In this document: in pieces, positions 7,052-16,579 of the stretch
Position numbering within the stretch: the first letter of the stretch is position 1
How the letters are laid out: every line of letters begins with the position of its first letter
Assembly: GCA_026994195.1 (NCBI GenBank)
Contig: JALWRH010000105.1
Location: 1 to 41,453 of the forward strand
Reading direction: 5' to 3'
Length of the DNA stretch: 41,453 nt
From: Sedimenticola sp.
GTDB taxonomy: Bacteria > Pseudomonadota > Gammaproteobacteria > Chromatiales > Chromatiaceae
Program-made: the position numbers and the translations under genes
Notes under the pieces: generated by a model
Databases searched by the model: none
What the model saw: only the letters and a program-made list of their open reading frames with translations
Told to the model about the DNA's origin: nothing

Positions 7052-8431
7052 ATGCTTGATTTTGCTCTATATCACCTCTTCCTTGCCTTGGGAGTGTTGC
7101 TGGCCCTCTTTCTCATCGCCCAAGTGTTGCGGGAGCGGCGACCACCGGCAGCTTCTCTGGCCTGGTTGCTCTTTATCGTCACTCTTCCCTATATCGCCAT
7201 CCCTCTCTACCTCACGATTGGCATACGAAAAATCAAGTTCAACAACAAATCTGCGCTCTACAGCCGTCCCACGCACTCAGATCAGACCTCTACAATACCG
7301 GACCTTGACCTGCTGCTGGATTCCTACGGGATTCCTGAAGCCTCCGAGAACAATCAGGTGATATTCCATACGGATGGTGAAGAAGCCAGAACGGCGCTGT
7401 GGGACACCCTGGACTCAGCACTGAAACAGCTGGATATCGCCATTTTCATACTGGCTGATGACTTACTGGGAAAACAGGTATGCGAGAAACTCAAACTCAA
7501 GGCGCAAAGTGGTGTACAGGTGCGTTTGCTGCTCGATGGCGTTGGCTCCTTTTTGTTGCCACGTCACCGGGTTCGGGAACTGCAGGAACATGGAGTGCAG
7601 GTACTCTGGTTCATTCCCGTGCTACACCGGCCATTCAAGGGACGCACCAACCTACGTAATCACCGCAAGCTGGTACTGGCTGATGGCCAGCGTCTCTGGA
7701 CCGGCGGCAGAAATCTGGCTCAGGAGTATTTCGACTCGATAGGGGCACAGGGGCAACCCTGGCTGGATCTGAGCTTCGATCTCCAGGGGCCAGGTGTCAT
7801 CCAGTACCAGGAACTCTTCGAGGAAGACTGGAGGTTTGCAGGCGGGCAAACTCCGACACCCGGCACCCTCCCCCCGCCCATATCTGCAGGGAAATCACGC
7901 ACCCGTTTGCTGCCATCCGGACCGGATATGCCCAATGATCCTTTGCAGGCATTGCTGCTCGCGGCCTGCTTTGAAGCTCAGGAAAAGATTGTTGCCGTAA
8001 CCCCTTATTTCATCCCCGATGACCCGATCATGGAAGGCCTCTGCCTGGCCGCCAGGCGTGGGATTTCGGTAACCTTGATCCTGCCTGAGAAATCCAACCA
8101 CCTGCTCCCGGATATTGCCCGGAACCGTTATCTACGGGAACTGACGACATCCGGCGCCACCATAGTGCTGCTGCCTCAGATCATGTGCCATGCCAAAGCG
8201 CTGGTGGTGGATCAGCGCCTGGGGCTTTGCGGTAGTGCCAACCTCGATCTGCGCAGCCTGTATCTCAATTTTGAAGCCATGACACTTTTCTACCAGCAAG
8301 ATGACATTCTTTGGCTGACCCACTGGATGAAGAACCTTGCTTCCCGGGGTATCGAACACAAGCCCAATACCCCGGGAACAATCGGACTGCTCCTGGAAGG
8401 GGTTGTTGTCATGCTCTCCTTTCAACTTTGA
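7052..8431 (+). CDS. Cardiolipin synthase / phospholipase D family membrane enzyme
   Basis: The 459-residue protein starts with two membrane helices (about residues 3-25 and 36-58), then carries two PLD motifs: NHRKLVLADG with H204 followed by GGRNLAQEYFD, and CHAKALVVDQ with H380 followed by GSANLDLRS. This is the ClsA layout, in which two phosphatidylglycerols are converted to cardiolipin and glycerol at the inner membrane. TGAGG lies 8 bases before the ATG. It follows the regulator closely on the same strand, so the two may be co-transcribed. ClsA-type synthase is the best reading. Another phosphatidyltransferase of the same family cannot be excluded. Confidence 0.88.
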   Translation: MLDFALYHLFLALGVLLALFLIAQVLRERRPPAASLAWLLFIVTLPYIAIPLYLTIGIRKIKFNNKSALYSRPTHSDQTSTIPDLDLLLDSYGIPEASENNQVIFHTDGEEARTALWDTLDSALKQLDIAIFILADDLLGKQVCEKLKLKAQSGVQVRLLLDGVGSFLLPRHRVRELQEHGVQVLWFIPVLHRPFKGRTNLRNHRKLVLADGQRLWTGGRNLAQEYFDSIGAQGQPWLDLSFDLQGPGVIQYQELFEEDWRFAGGQTPTPGTLPPPISAGKSRTRLLPSGPDMPNDPLQALLLAACFEAQEKIVAVTPYFIPDDPIMEGLCLAARRGISVTLILPEKSNHLLPDIARNRYLRELTTSGATIVLLPQIMCHAKALVVDQRLGLCGSANLDLRSLYLNFEAMTLFYQQDDILWLTHWMKNLASRGIEHKPNTPGTIGLLLEGVVVMLSFQL

Positions 8432-8468
8432 ATGTAACAGGATACAGCTGGAAAGATATTCAGGAAAA

Positions 8469-8510
8469 AGTCATCTAGACGACACTTCAACCCCCTACTC
8501 TTATGGCAAT
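8469..8510 (+). promoter_or_regulatory. Degenerate regulon site upstream of the pta-ackA-xfp-glgP operon
   Basis: AGTCA-TCTAGA-CGACA (8469-8484) matches TGTCA-N6-TGACA at 8 of 10 fixed positions, with the dyad centre at 8476.5. The hexamer at the expected -10 position, GGCAAT (8505-8510), is weak. It is the only palindrome in the 115-base gap before the pta start. I rate it as a possible low-affinity site. Confidence 0.35.
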
Positions 8511-8546
8511 GTGTGAAAATGACGCCTGAATCTGGATAGGCACACC

Positions 8547-9461
8547 ATGAAAAATCTGCAGGGAAAAGGCTTCAAAGAACTCCTTGAGCGTGCAAGAACC
8601 TGTCCGCCGCTCACTGTAGCCGTGGTGGATGCCGGGGAGACTCACGTCCTACAGGGTGTTTTTGAAGCCCGCGATGAGGGCTTGCTGAAACCGGTTCTTA
8701 TTGGCAGGCCTGATCGTATTCAAGAAGCTGCGCAAGCCTTGGGGCATACAGAAGTTCAGGACCCGATCATTCCGGTTCAATCGGATCAGGCAGCAGCAGA
8801 AGCCGGGGTGGAACTGGTTCTACAAGGAAAGGCCAACGCCCTGGCCAAGGGCTGGATTCATACCGATATGCTTCTGCACCCGGTAGTGAGAAAGCTGCGC
8901 ACAGAGCGCCGCGTAAGCCATGTATTCGTGGCGCAAATGGCGAGCTATCACAAACTGCTTTGCATAACCGACGCAGCAATAAACATCGAACCCGACCTGC
9001 TGATCAAGGCTGCCATCGTACAGAATGCCATTGACCTCACTCTGTTGCTAGGCATCAAGGAGCCAAAGGTTGCTGCACTCTCAGCGGTAGAAGTTGTCAA
9101 ACCGGGAATAGCGTCAACAATCGATGCCGCCTGCCTGAGCAAGATGGCTGAACGGGGACAGATAAAGGATGGAATCGTGGATGGACCTTTGGCCTTCGAC
9201 AACGCCATTTCTGCCGAAGCCGCCCGCATCAAAGACATACACAGCCCAATAGCAGGTGATGTGGACATCCTCCTGGCGCCGGATCTCAATGCCGCTAACA
9301 TCCTAGCCAAGAATCTCGAATATCTTGCCGGCGCTACCCTTGCGGGTATCGTGGTCGGCGCCAAGGTTCCTATTATTCTGCCTTCACGCTCCGACCCTCC
9401 CCTGGCTCGCCTGGTAGCGGCGGCTCTGGCGGTATTGTCGGCTGTGGATAAAGATGGATAG
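8547..9461 (+). CDS. Phosphate acetyl/butyryltransferase family protein
   Basis: The 304-residue protein is the short Pta/Ptb type, about the length of the catalytic PTA_PTB domain alone. Motifs include KPVLIGRPDRI, LAKGWIHTDMLLHPVV, ITDAAINIEPDL, VVDGPLAFDNAIS and LLAPDLNAANILAKNLEYLA, followed by AGIVVGAKVPIILPSRSD. It should interconvert acetyl-CoA (or another short acyl-CoA) and acyl phosphate. It is followed by acetate kinase and phosphoketolase, so acetyl phosphate is the likely common metabolite, and acetyl specificity is inferred from that context. ATG 8547 is the first methionine of the conserved frame. It heads a four-gene operon behind a degenerate regulon palindrome. Confidence 0.88.
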   Translation: MKNLQGKGFKELLERARTCPPLTVAVVDAGETHVLQGVFEARDEGLLKPVLIGRPDRIQEAAQALGHTEVQDPIIPVQSDQAAAEAGVELVLQGKANALAKGWIHTDMLLHPVVRKLRTERRVSHVFVAQMASYHKLLCITDAAINIEPDLLIKAAIVQNAIDLTLLLGIKEPKVAALSAVEVVKPGIASTIDAACLSKMAERGQIKDGIVDGPLAFDNAISAEAARIKDIHSPIAGDVDILLAPDLNAANILAKNLEYLAGATLAGIVVGAKVPIILPSRSDPPLARLVAAALAVLSAVDKDG

Positions 9462-9548
9462 GGCGATTAAGAGTGATGTGTTTGGTCGCTGGGTTAATAA
9501 TAAAGTAACAGCAAATGCTGTATTTTCTGAAAACAGGAGTATTTTTTC

Positions 9549-10760
9549 TTGACCCAGACTCGCTCAGTTCCGCTTCTGCTGACGATCAATGCCGGCTCAT
9601 CAAGCCTCAAATTTGCCCTGTATGAAGCAGCTGAGCCTCTTGCGGATGCTTGCTTTCGGGGGGCCATACGGCAGATTGGCGACGCACCATACTTCGATTT
9701 GCTCCAAAGCCCCGATGGTGCTGCCACCAGCTGGAAGATCGATGCCAGCACTCCAGAAGAAGCCATAGCCGAACTAATGGCATGGCTGGGGCGGCATCCC
9801 TACCATCCGGTCATCCTCGCGGCAGGGCACCGGGTTGTTCATGGCGGCAGTACATTCGACAAACCCGTTCTGCTGAACCGCAAAATACTTCAGCAACTGG
9901 AATCCCTCAGCCCCCTGGCACCTCTGCACATGCCACACAATCTGGCAGGGGTAAAGTCGTTGTGGCAACATCTTCCTGACCTGCCCCAGGTGGCCTGTTT
10001 CGATACAGCATTCCATTGGCATATGCCCCCTGTTGAACACGAGTTCGCTATTCCCCGTTCCTGGCGCGACCTTGGCATACAGCGCTATGGTTTTCATGGA
10101 CTGTCCTATGAGTACATCGCCCAGGTATTGCCAGAATATCTTGGCCAGAAAGCAGACGGACGAATCATCGTCGCGCATCTGGGCAGCGGCGCCAGCCTGT
10201 GCGCCCTGCATCGCCGGCGCAGCATTGCTACCACCATGAGCTTTACGCCTTTGGATGGAATTCCCATGGCAACCCGGCCCGGCCAACTCGATCCCGGGGC
10301 ACTTCTCTATCTGCGTCAACAGGGCTTTGATGACAAAACCATCAGCCAGGGTCTCAACCATGAATCAGGACTTCTTGGGCTGTCAGGCATCAGCGGCGAC
10401 ATACGCTCCCTGTTGACCCACTCTGACCCAACCGCCCAGCTGGCGGTGAAGTACTTTGTCCACCACACTCATCGGGCCATCGGTTCTCTGGCCGCTGCCC
10501 TCGGAGGGCTGGATGCTCTCATCTTTACGGCAGGTATTGGCGAGAACTCCGCTTTCATACGCCAGCAGTTGTGCGAGAAAGGCGCCTGGCTGGGACTTGA
10601 GCTCGACCCCAAAGCCAACGAACAGGGGCAAGGGCGGATCAGCCCCGGGCACTCGATTCCTTCCGTATGGGTGATACCCACCAACGAGGAACTGATGGTA
10701 GCCCGGCACACGCTTCACCTCACACAGGAACTTTTGCTTGAGCAAGGCACACCAACATGA
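9549..10760 (+). CDS. ackA: Acetate kinase, TTG start
   Basis: Acetate kinase makes ATP and acetate from acetyl phosphate. The 403-residue protein has [72 protein letters not shown] and [14 protein letters not shown], all standard ASKHA acetate kinase motifs. The start is TTG 9549. AGGAG lies 10 bases upstream and no ATG is available before the conserved strand. A tight inverted repeat, ACAGCA-AA-TGCTGT (9508-9521), lies just upstream of the ribosome site. Phosphoketolase follows 34 bases after, so acetyl phosphate produced by both neighbours can be cashed in as ATP. Confidence 0.95.
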   Translation: MTQTRSVPLLLTINAGSSSLKFALYEAAEPLADACFRGAIRQIGDAPYFDLLQSPDGAATSWKIDASTPEEAIAELMAWLGRHPYHPVILAAGHRVVHGGSTFDKPVLLNRKILQQLESLSPLAPLHMPHNLAGVKSLWQHLPDLPQVACFDTAFHWHMPPVEHEFAIPRSWRDLGIQRYGFHGLSYEYIAQVLPEYLGQKADGRIIVAHLGSGASLCALHRRRSIATTMSFTPLDGIPMATRPGQLDPGALLYLRQQGFDDKTISQGLNHESGLLGLSGISGDIRSLLTHSDPTAQLAVKYFVHHTHRAIGSLAAALGGLDALIFTAGIGENSAFIRQQLCEKGAWLGLELDPKANEQGQGRISPGHSIPSVWVIPTNEELMVARHTLHLTQELLLEQGTPT

Positions 10761-10794
10761 AAACGGTACCCGATACCCGAGCATGGGAGCAATC

Positions 10795-13173
10795 ATGAAA
10801 AACAACCCTTCACAGCCTCTGTCTCAGAATGAACTACAGCTTATTCATGCCTGGTGGCGCGCAGCCAATTATCTTTCCGCCGGTCAGATATTTCTCCTGG
10901 ACAACCCTTTGCTTGAAGAACCCTTGACGCCGGAGCAGATCAAGCCACGCCGCCTTGGCCACTGGGGTACGACCCCCGGCCTCAACCTGCTCTACGCTCA
11001 CATGAACCGGGTGATCCGAAAATTTGATCTGAATGCCATCTTCGTCACCGGTCCCGGACATGGCGGACCGGCGCTGGTGGCCAGCACCTGGCTGGAAGGC
11101 AGCTACAGCGAACACTACCCTGATGTCTCCAGAGACAAAACCGGTATGAAGCGCCTGTTCAGGCAATTTTCCTTCCCTGGAGGAGTGCCCAGTCACTGCG
11201 CACCGGAAACCCCCGGTTCCATCAATGAAGGAGGGGAGCTGGGTTATTCCCTCGCACACGCCTTTGGCGCCGTTTTCGACAACCCCGAACTGCTCGCGCT
11301 GTGCGTGGTGGGAGACGGCGAAGCGGAAACTGGGCCATTGGCCACGGCTTGGCATTCCAACAAGTTTCTCAACCCCGCCAGCGATGGCGCGGTGCTGCCT
11401 GTATTGCATCTCAATGGCTATAAGATAGCCAATCCTACGGTTTTGGCCCGTATTGATGACCATAGCTTACAGCAACTGTTTACCGGCTACGGCTACCAGC
11501 CCAGCATCGTTGCTGGAGAGGACCCCGTCAGTGTACATCAGGGGCTGGCAGCAGCCATGGACAAGGCCATCGAACAGATTCACAGTATTCAGAAAAACGC
11601 GCGTGAAGGAAAAAGAACAGGCCAGATCTGTTGGCCCATGATCATTTTGCGCACACCTAAGGGCTGGACAGGCCCCAAGGAAGTGGATGGACTCAAAGTG
11701 GAAGGCTTCTGGCGCGCCCACCAGGTGCCCATCCCGAATGTCACGACACCCGAACACATGCGTATCCTGGAAGCATGGATGCGCAGCTACCACCCCGAAG
11801 AGCTCTTCGACGCCCAGGGACACTTGCGACCGGAGATCGCGGCCCTGGCACCTGAAGGCGAACGGCGCATGGGCGCAAACCCCCATGCCAATGGCGGGCT
11901 GCTGCTCAAACCCCTGCACCTGCCGGACTATAAGGACTACGCAGTGAGCTTACCCATCCCCGGCGCCACGCTGGCAGAAGCCACCAGGCACCTGGGCGAA
12001 TATTTGCGTGATGTCATGAAGCTCAATCTGGATGCAGCCAATTTCCGGGTGATGGGTCCGGATGAAACCGCTTCCAACCGCCTTTCCGCCCTGTTTGAAG
12101 TCACCAATCGCGCCTGGATGGCAAAAACCTTTGACTATGATGACCATCTTGCTCCGGATGGACGGGTTATGGAGATCCTTTCTGAACATACCTGCCAGGG
12201 CTGGCTGGAAGGCTATCTTCTGACAGGACGGCACGGGCTGCTCTCATGCTATGAAGCCTTCATCCACATTGTCGATTCCATGTTCAACCAACATGCCAAA
12301 TGGCTGAAGGTATGCAATGAAATCCCCTGGCGAGCACCTATTGCCTCCCTGAATATCCTGCTTACCTCCCACGTATGGCGCCAGGATCACAATGGATTCT
12401 CCCACCAGGATCCCGGTTTCATCGATCACGTGGTGAACAAGAAAGCCGACATCGTGCGCGTCTATTTGCCACCGGATGCAAATTGCCTGTTGTATGTCGC
12501 ACACAAATGCCTGAATTCACGCAATCTGGTCAATGTCATCGTGGCTGGGAAACAGCCTGAACCCCAATGGCTGGACATGGAGGCCGCCATCAAGCACTGC
12601 TCTGCCGGTATCGGCATCTGGGAATGGGCCAGTAACGACCAGAACAAAAAGGCCGATATCGTCATGGCCTGTTGTGGAGATGTCCCGACGATTGAAACCC
12701 TGGCCGCAGTGGACCTGTTGCGCGACATCGCGCCGGAACTGAGCATACGCGTCATCAATGTCGTGGATCTGATGACCCTGCAGCCCCAGGAAGAACACCC
12801 CCATGGTTTGCACGAAAATGAGTTCAATGCACTGTTCAGCACAGACACCCCTGTGATCTTTGCCTTTCACGGCTACCCCTGGCTGATCCATCGCCTGACC
12901 TATCGGCGCTGCATTCACGACAACCTCCATGTACGGGGCTACAAGGAAGAAGGCACCACCACTACACCTTTTGATATGGTTGTGCTCAACGAACTGGATC
13001 GTTTCCACCTGGTGATGGATGTAGCTGACCGCGTACCTCTGCTGCAGGATCGCGCTGGCCACATTCACCAGGCCATGCATGACAAACTGGTGGAGCATCG
13101 TCAGTACATCACAGCCCATGGTGAAGACATGCCGGAGATCCGCAACTGGCGATGGAGCAGGACGGGTGAATAG
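10795..13173 (+). CDS. xfp: Xylulose-5-phosphate/fructose-6-phosphate phosphoketolase
   Basis: This TPP enzyme splits xylulose 5-phosphate or fructose 6-phosphate with phosphate to acetyl phosphate plus glyceraldehyde 3-phosphate or erythrose 4-phosphate. ATG 10795 with GGGAGC just upstream gives 792 residues, the normal family length. The longer frame from 10738 overlaps ackA and has no family counterpart. Diagnostic segments are [89 protein letters not shown] and [19 protein letters not shown]. It is encoded between acetate kinase and glucan phosphorylase, with a 3-base gap to the latter, fitting a glycogen-to-acetate ATP route. Confidence 0.97.
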   Translation: MKNNPSQPLSQNELQLIHAWWRAANYLSAGQIFLLDNPLLEEPLTPEQIKPRRLGHWGTTPGLNLLYAHMNRVIRKFDLNAIFVTGPGHGGPALVASTWLEGSYSEHYPDVSRDKTGMKRLFRQFSFPGGVPSHCAPETPGSINEGGELGYSLAHAFGAVFDNPELLALCVVGDGEAETGPLATAWHSNKFLNPASDGAVLPVLHLNGYKIANPTVLARIDDHSLQQLFTGYGYQPSIVAGEDPVSVHQGLAAAMDKAIEQIHSIQKNAREGKRTGQICWPMIILRTPKGWTGPKEVDGLKVEGFWRAHQVPIPNVTTPEHMRILEAWMRSYHPEELFDAQGHLRPEIAALAPEGERRMGANPHANGGLLLKPLHLPDYKDYAVSLPIPGATLAEATRHLGEYLRDVMKLNLDAANFRVMGPDETASNRLSALFEVTNRAWMAKTFDYDDHLAPDGRVMEILSEHTCQGWLEGYLLTGRHGLLSCYEAFIHIVDSMFNQHAKWLKVCNEIPWRAPIASLNILLTSHVWRQDHNGFSHQDPGFIDHVVNKKADIVRVYLPPDANCLLYVAHKCLNSRNLVNVIVAGKQPEPQWLDMEAAIKHCSAGIGIWEWASNDQNKKADIVMACCGDVPTIETLAAVDLLRDIAPELSIRVINVVDLMTLQPQEEHPHGLHENEFNALFSTDTPVIFAFHGYPWLIHRLTYRRCIHDNLHVRGYKEEGTTTTPFDMVVLNELDRFHLVMDVADRVPLLQDRAGHIHQAMHDKLVEHRQYITAHGEDMPEIRNWRWSRTGE

Positions 13174-13176
13174 ACG

Positions 13177-15678
13177 ATGAAAACATCTTACGACTTGGTG
13201 CGCCCTGATCTGCCCCCGGAGCTGGAAGCACTGGGAGAACTGGCACTGGATCTTCGCTGGTCCTGGAACCATGTTGCCGACGAACTATGGCAGCGCATCG
13301 ATGCCGGCTTGTGGCATCGCACGCGGAATCCCTGGCTGATCCTGCAGATGGTCAGTCTCCGGCATCTTCAGGATCTGGCAAAGGATGGGCACTTTCTCGA
13401 ACTGCTACAGGCGCTGCGCCAGGAGCAGCAGCGCGCTTCAGAAGATCAGGCCTGGTTCCAGGAACAGGGTTACGGGGACAAGCTCAAATCAGTGGCCTAC
13501 TTCAGCATGGAGTTCGGACTGAGTGAAGCCCTTCCCATTTACTCGGGCGGCCTGGGTGTACTGGCCGGAGACCATCTCAAGACAGCCAGCGAGCTGGGGC
13601 TTCCCCTGGTGGCGGTAGGTCTGCTGTACCAACAGGGCTACTTTCGCCAGGGGCTGGATGCGGAAGGCCGGCAGCTCAGCTTTTATCCGTACAACGACCC
13701 CACCCTGATGCCGGTTCGCCCTGCGCGGGACGCTACCGGTGAGTGGCTGCAGGTAAGCCTGCCTTTTCCAGGCAGGAAACTCCTGCTGCGTGTCTGGGAG
13801 GTAAGCCTGGGAAGAGTAAGGCTCTATCTGCTCGACAGCAATCACCCGCTCAACAGGCCTGCCGACCGTGGTATCACCTCGGAACTCTACGGCGGTGGAT
13901 CGGAAATGCGGCTGCAGCAGGAAATGGTTCTGGGATTGGGGGGCTATGCAGCCCTGCATGCCATGGGAAGCGAACCCGAAATCTGCCATCTCAACGAGGG
14001 CCATGCAGCCCTGGTGATACTGGCCCGCGCACATCATTTCATGGAGCAGCAATCCGTGGATTTCAGCACTGCCCTCACCGCCACACGCGCTGGAAACCTG
14101 TTTACCACCCATACACCTGTAGAAGCCGGTTTTGACCGCTTCGACCCATCACTGATCAAGTGTTACCTCAAACCGTTGATGCAGGATCTAAAGCTTTCAA
14201 CAGACGAGCTGCTGTCACTCGGCCACGCCCCCGGCACTCCCCCGGACACGCCTTTCCAGATGGCCTGGCTGGCACTGCATGGAAGCGGGCATGTCAACGC
14301 TGTCAGCCGCCTGCACGGCGAAGTTTCCCGCAAACTGTTCTCCCCCTTGTTTCCCCGCTGGCCTCTGGCGGAAGTGCCTGTGAGCCATGTAACCAATGGC
14401 GTGCATACCTCTACCTGGGATTCCTATGAGTCAGACCGATTGTGGACGCGGATCTGCGGCAAGGAACGCTGGCGAGGGAGCCTCATCGACCTGGAAGACT
14501 CCATACGCCGCGCCACAGATGTAGAACTCTGGGAAACACGAACCAGGAATCGCCAGCAATTGATACGCTGGCTGGCTGATCAGCCAATTGGGCTGCGCAA
14601 CGATACTGATCCCACTATCGAGTTGGATCCCAATGCGCTGACTCTGGGGTTTGCCCGGCGCTTTGCCACCTACAAACGCCCTAACCTGCTGTTGCAGGAT
14701 CCGGCACGCCTTGCCCGCTTGCTGCTCAGTAAGCAACGGCCGGTACAACTGCTGATCGCAGGAAAGGCCCACCCACAAGACCATGACGGCCAGCGTATGA
14801 TTCAGGACTGGATCCGCTTTGTTCGAGACTATCATTTGCAACACAAAGTCGTCTTTGTTCCGGATTATGATCTGCTTGTGGCGGAACAACTGGTGCAAGG
14901 CATAGATCTTTGGATCAACACTCCCCGCCGCCCCTGGGAAGCCTGTGGCACCAGCGGCATGAAAGTGCTGGTGAACGGTGGACTCAATCTGTCCGAACTC
15001 GACGGCTGGTGGGCTGAAGCCTGGTCACCGGAGGTGGGATGGGCTATTGGCGACGGGCAGGAGCACGGTGACGACCCGGCCTGGGACGCTACTGAAGCCC
15101 AGGCTTTGTATGACCTTCTGGAAAACGAAATACTGACGTTGTACTACCAACGCGATCATGCCGGCATTCCCCGGGAATGGGTGGCAAAGATGCGCATGAG
15201 CATGGCGAAGCTCACGCCCCGTTTTTCCAGCAACCGCATGCTGCGCCAGTATACGGAAAGGCACTATCTGCCCATGGCAGCTGCCTGGCGCAAACGCCAT
15301 ACCCGGGGGGCCCGGCTTGCTTTAGAAATCAACGATTGGCGGCGATTCATACAAAGACATTGGGCGGGGATTCACTTTGGCCAAATGGAAAGCCGAAGCA
15401 TGGAGAATCAACATGTGTTCGATGTCCAGATCTATCTCGATGACATTCCAGCTGACCAGGTGCTCGTGGAAATCTATGCAGACCCGAAAGGCAGTCAAGC
15501 CCCTGAACGTTACCCGATGAAACGGGTGAAAGCGTTGGCCGGAGCAGTGAACGGCTACGCCTATCTGGGTGTTATTCCCGCACAACGCCCCATAAGCCAC
15601 TACACTGTACGCGTGATCCCCCATCATCCGGAAGCCAGCGTCCCTCTGGAAGAATGGCATATTCTGTGGGCGCACTGA
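13177..15678 (+). CDS. glgP: Alpha-glucan (glycogen) phosphorylase, DUF3417 type
   Basis: It releases glucose 1-phosphate from glycogen or maltodextrin using PLP. The 833-residue protein starts with the DUF3417 region (LPPELEALGELALDLRWSWN), then has SVAYFSMEFGLSEALPIYSG, GLGVLAGDHLKTASELGLPL, TTHTPVEAGFDRF and VTNGVHTSTW. The PLP segment is EACGTSGMKVLVNGGLNLSE with the predicted Schiff-base lysine K596. This is the GlgP/MalP relative common in bacteria with a long N-terminal domain rather than the E. coli form. It starts 3 bases after xfp, so it is translated with it. The C-terminal 130 residues carry a beta-rich extra domain. DedA follows convergently. Confidence 0.94.
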   Translation: MKTSYDLVRPDLPPELEALGELALDLRWSWNHVADELWQRIDAGLWHRTRNPWLILQMVSLRHLQDLAKDGHFLELLQALRQEQQRASEDQAWFQEQGYGDKLKSVAYFSMEFGLSEALPIYSGGLGVLAGDHLKTASELGLPLVAVGLLYQQGYFRQGLDAEGRQLSFYPYNDPTLMPVRPARDATGEWLQVSLPFPGRKLLLRVWEVSLGRVRLYLLDSNHPLNRPADRGITSELYGGGSEMRLQQEMVLGLGGYAALHAMGSEPEICHLNEGHAALVILARAHHFMEQQSVDFSTALTATRAGNLFTTHTPVEAGFDRFDPSLIKCYLKPLMQDLKLSTDELLSLGHAPGTPPDTPFQMAWLALHGSGHVNAVSRLHGEVSRKLFSPLFPRWPLAEVPVSHVTNGVHTSTWDSYESDRLWTRICGKERWRGSLIDLEDSIRRATDVELWETRTRNRQQLIRWLADQPIGLRNDTDPTIELDPNALTLGFARRFATYKRPNLLLQDPARLARLLLSKQRPVQLLIAGKAHPQDHDGQRMIQDWIRFVRDYHLQHKVVFVPDYDLLVAEQLVQGIDLWINTPRRPWEACGTSGMKVLVNGGLNLSELDGWWAEAWSPEVGWAIGDGQEHGDDPAWDATEAQALYDLLENEILTLYYQRDHAGIPREWVAKMRMSMAKLTPRFSSNRMLRQYTERHYLPMAAAWRKRHTRGARLALEINDWRRFIQRHWAGIHFGQMESRSMENQHVFDVQIYLDDIPADQVLVEIYADPKGSQAPERYPMKRVKALAGAVNGYAYLGVIPAQRPISHYTVRVIPHHPEASVPLEEWHILWAH

Positions 15679-15699
15679 TGCTGCTGCCTACAGCCCCAT

Positions 15700-16320
15700 T
15701 CAGCGCTGTCCGGCGGGCTTATACCTGCTGCGGTAGTATCGCAGCAGTAGCAACAGGCCTGCCAGCACCAGGCAAATGCCCACGCCTACCATAAACTCAA
15801 GGGTTCGATCACGGGCCATCCCTGTCGCCCAATGTCCGACTCCCGCATACAGAATCACCCACAAAATCACCGCAGGCAGATCCGCAAGGTAGAACCAGCC
15901 AGGCCGAATCCCCGTAGCGCCCGCCAGAAAGGGAACCGCCGGATGAAAGAACCACACAAAACGGCCCAGGAAGACAGCCAGGCGGCCATGGCGTTTCAGC
16001 AACTGTTCCGCCATGGCATGACTGCTTTGGCTTCTCTTGCTATTGGGGTGCAGAAAGCTTCGTTCTATCCCCAGGTAACCCAGCCAATAGCCAATACTGT
16101 CGCCCAGCAGGGCACCTATGACGGAATACAGCACGCAATCTGGAAAAGAGAGATAACTGGTGCCGCTCAGGGACCCCAGCCCCACCATGAGAAAAACCCC
16201 GGGCATGAACAAACCGACGACGGGAAGGGATTCCAGCATCAGCAGCGCCACAATACCCAGTGCGCCCCAGTAACCCAGGGCGAAAGATTCCACCAGTAGC
16301 GTAAATGCATGATCTTGCAT
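15700..16320 (-). CDS. DedA-family membrane protein
   Basis: The 206-residue protein begins MQDHAFTLLVESFALGYWGA. A TTG 24 bases upstream is a less likely start. It has about five to six hydrophobic segments and the DedA (SNARE-associated) features LLMLESLPVVGLFMPGVFLM, GALLGDSIGYWLGYLG, FLGRFVWFFHPAVPFLAGAT and a final membrane helix before a basic tail. DedA proteins act in lipid flipping or membrane-potential homeostasis at the inner membrane. The exact substrate is unknown. It is convergent with glgP and divergent from the pyruvate dehydrogenase operon. A perfect inverted repeat near its 3' end (CTGCTGCG/CGCAGCAG, 15725-15747) lies inside the coding frame. Confidence 0.9.
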   Translation of the reverse strand: MQDHAFTLLVESFALGYWGALGIVALLMLESLPVVGLFMPGVFLMVGLGSLSGTSYLSFPDCVLYSVIGALLGDSIGYWLGYLGIERSFLHPNSKRSQSSHAMAEQLLKRHGRLAVFLGRFVWFFHPAVPFLAGATGIRPGWFYLADLPAVILWVILYAGVGHWATGMARDRTLEFMVGVGICLVLAGLLLLLRYYRSRYKPAGQR

Positions 16321-16501
16321 CGAAATATCCCAACCTACCCACAATGAAAATGAGGTCCCTTGCCAACAAAATCAACCTGAAGAAGCCAGCCCAATATACA
16401 GACAAAACCCGCTGTTTTCGAATAAACCTGCCGCAGGGCATCTCAAACAGTTCATGACTACCCTACGACAAATCTTACCTCCACAGAATTGGCTGACCGC
16501 A

Positions 16502-16545
16502 GCTGTCATACAAATGACAGCGTGACGAAAAACAGCCAGTAAGAT
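16502..16545 (+). promoter_or_regulatory. Regulon site 3: TGTCA-N6-TGACA plus -10, upstream of the PDH operon
   Basis: GCTGTCAT (16502-16509) and ATGACAGC (16514-16521) form a perfect palindrome around ACAA, with core 16504-16519 and centre 16511.5. TAAGAT (16540-16545) is a 4/6 match to the -10 and predicts a start near 16552, putting the dyad at about -40.5. The E1 alpha ATG is at 16580. The remaining part of the 259-base gap toward dedA shows no clear promoter. Confidence 0.75.
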
Positions 16546-16579
16546 AGTAAAGACCCAACATAGCTTCACAGGCTTGACC

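Noticed and set aside
10738-10794. Upstream extension of the phosphoketolase frame
   Set aside because: It overlaps the end of ackA and adds 19 residues without a family match. ATG 10795 has a good ribosome site and gives the normal length.
15725-15747. Perfect inverted repeat CTGCTGCG/CGCAGCAG
   Set aside because: It lies within the dedA coding end and has no T tract, so I do not call it a terminator.
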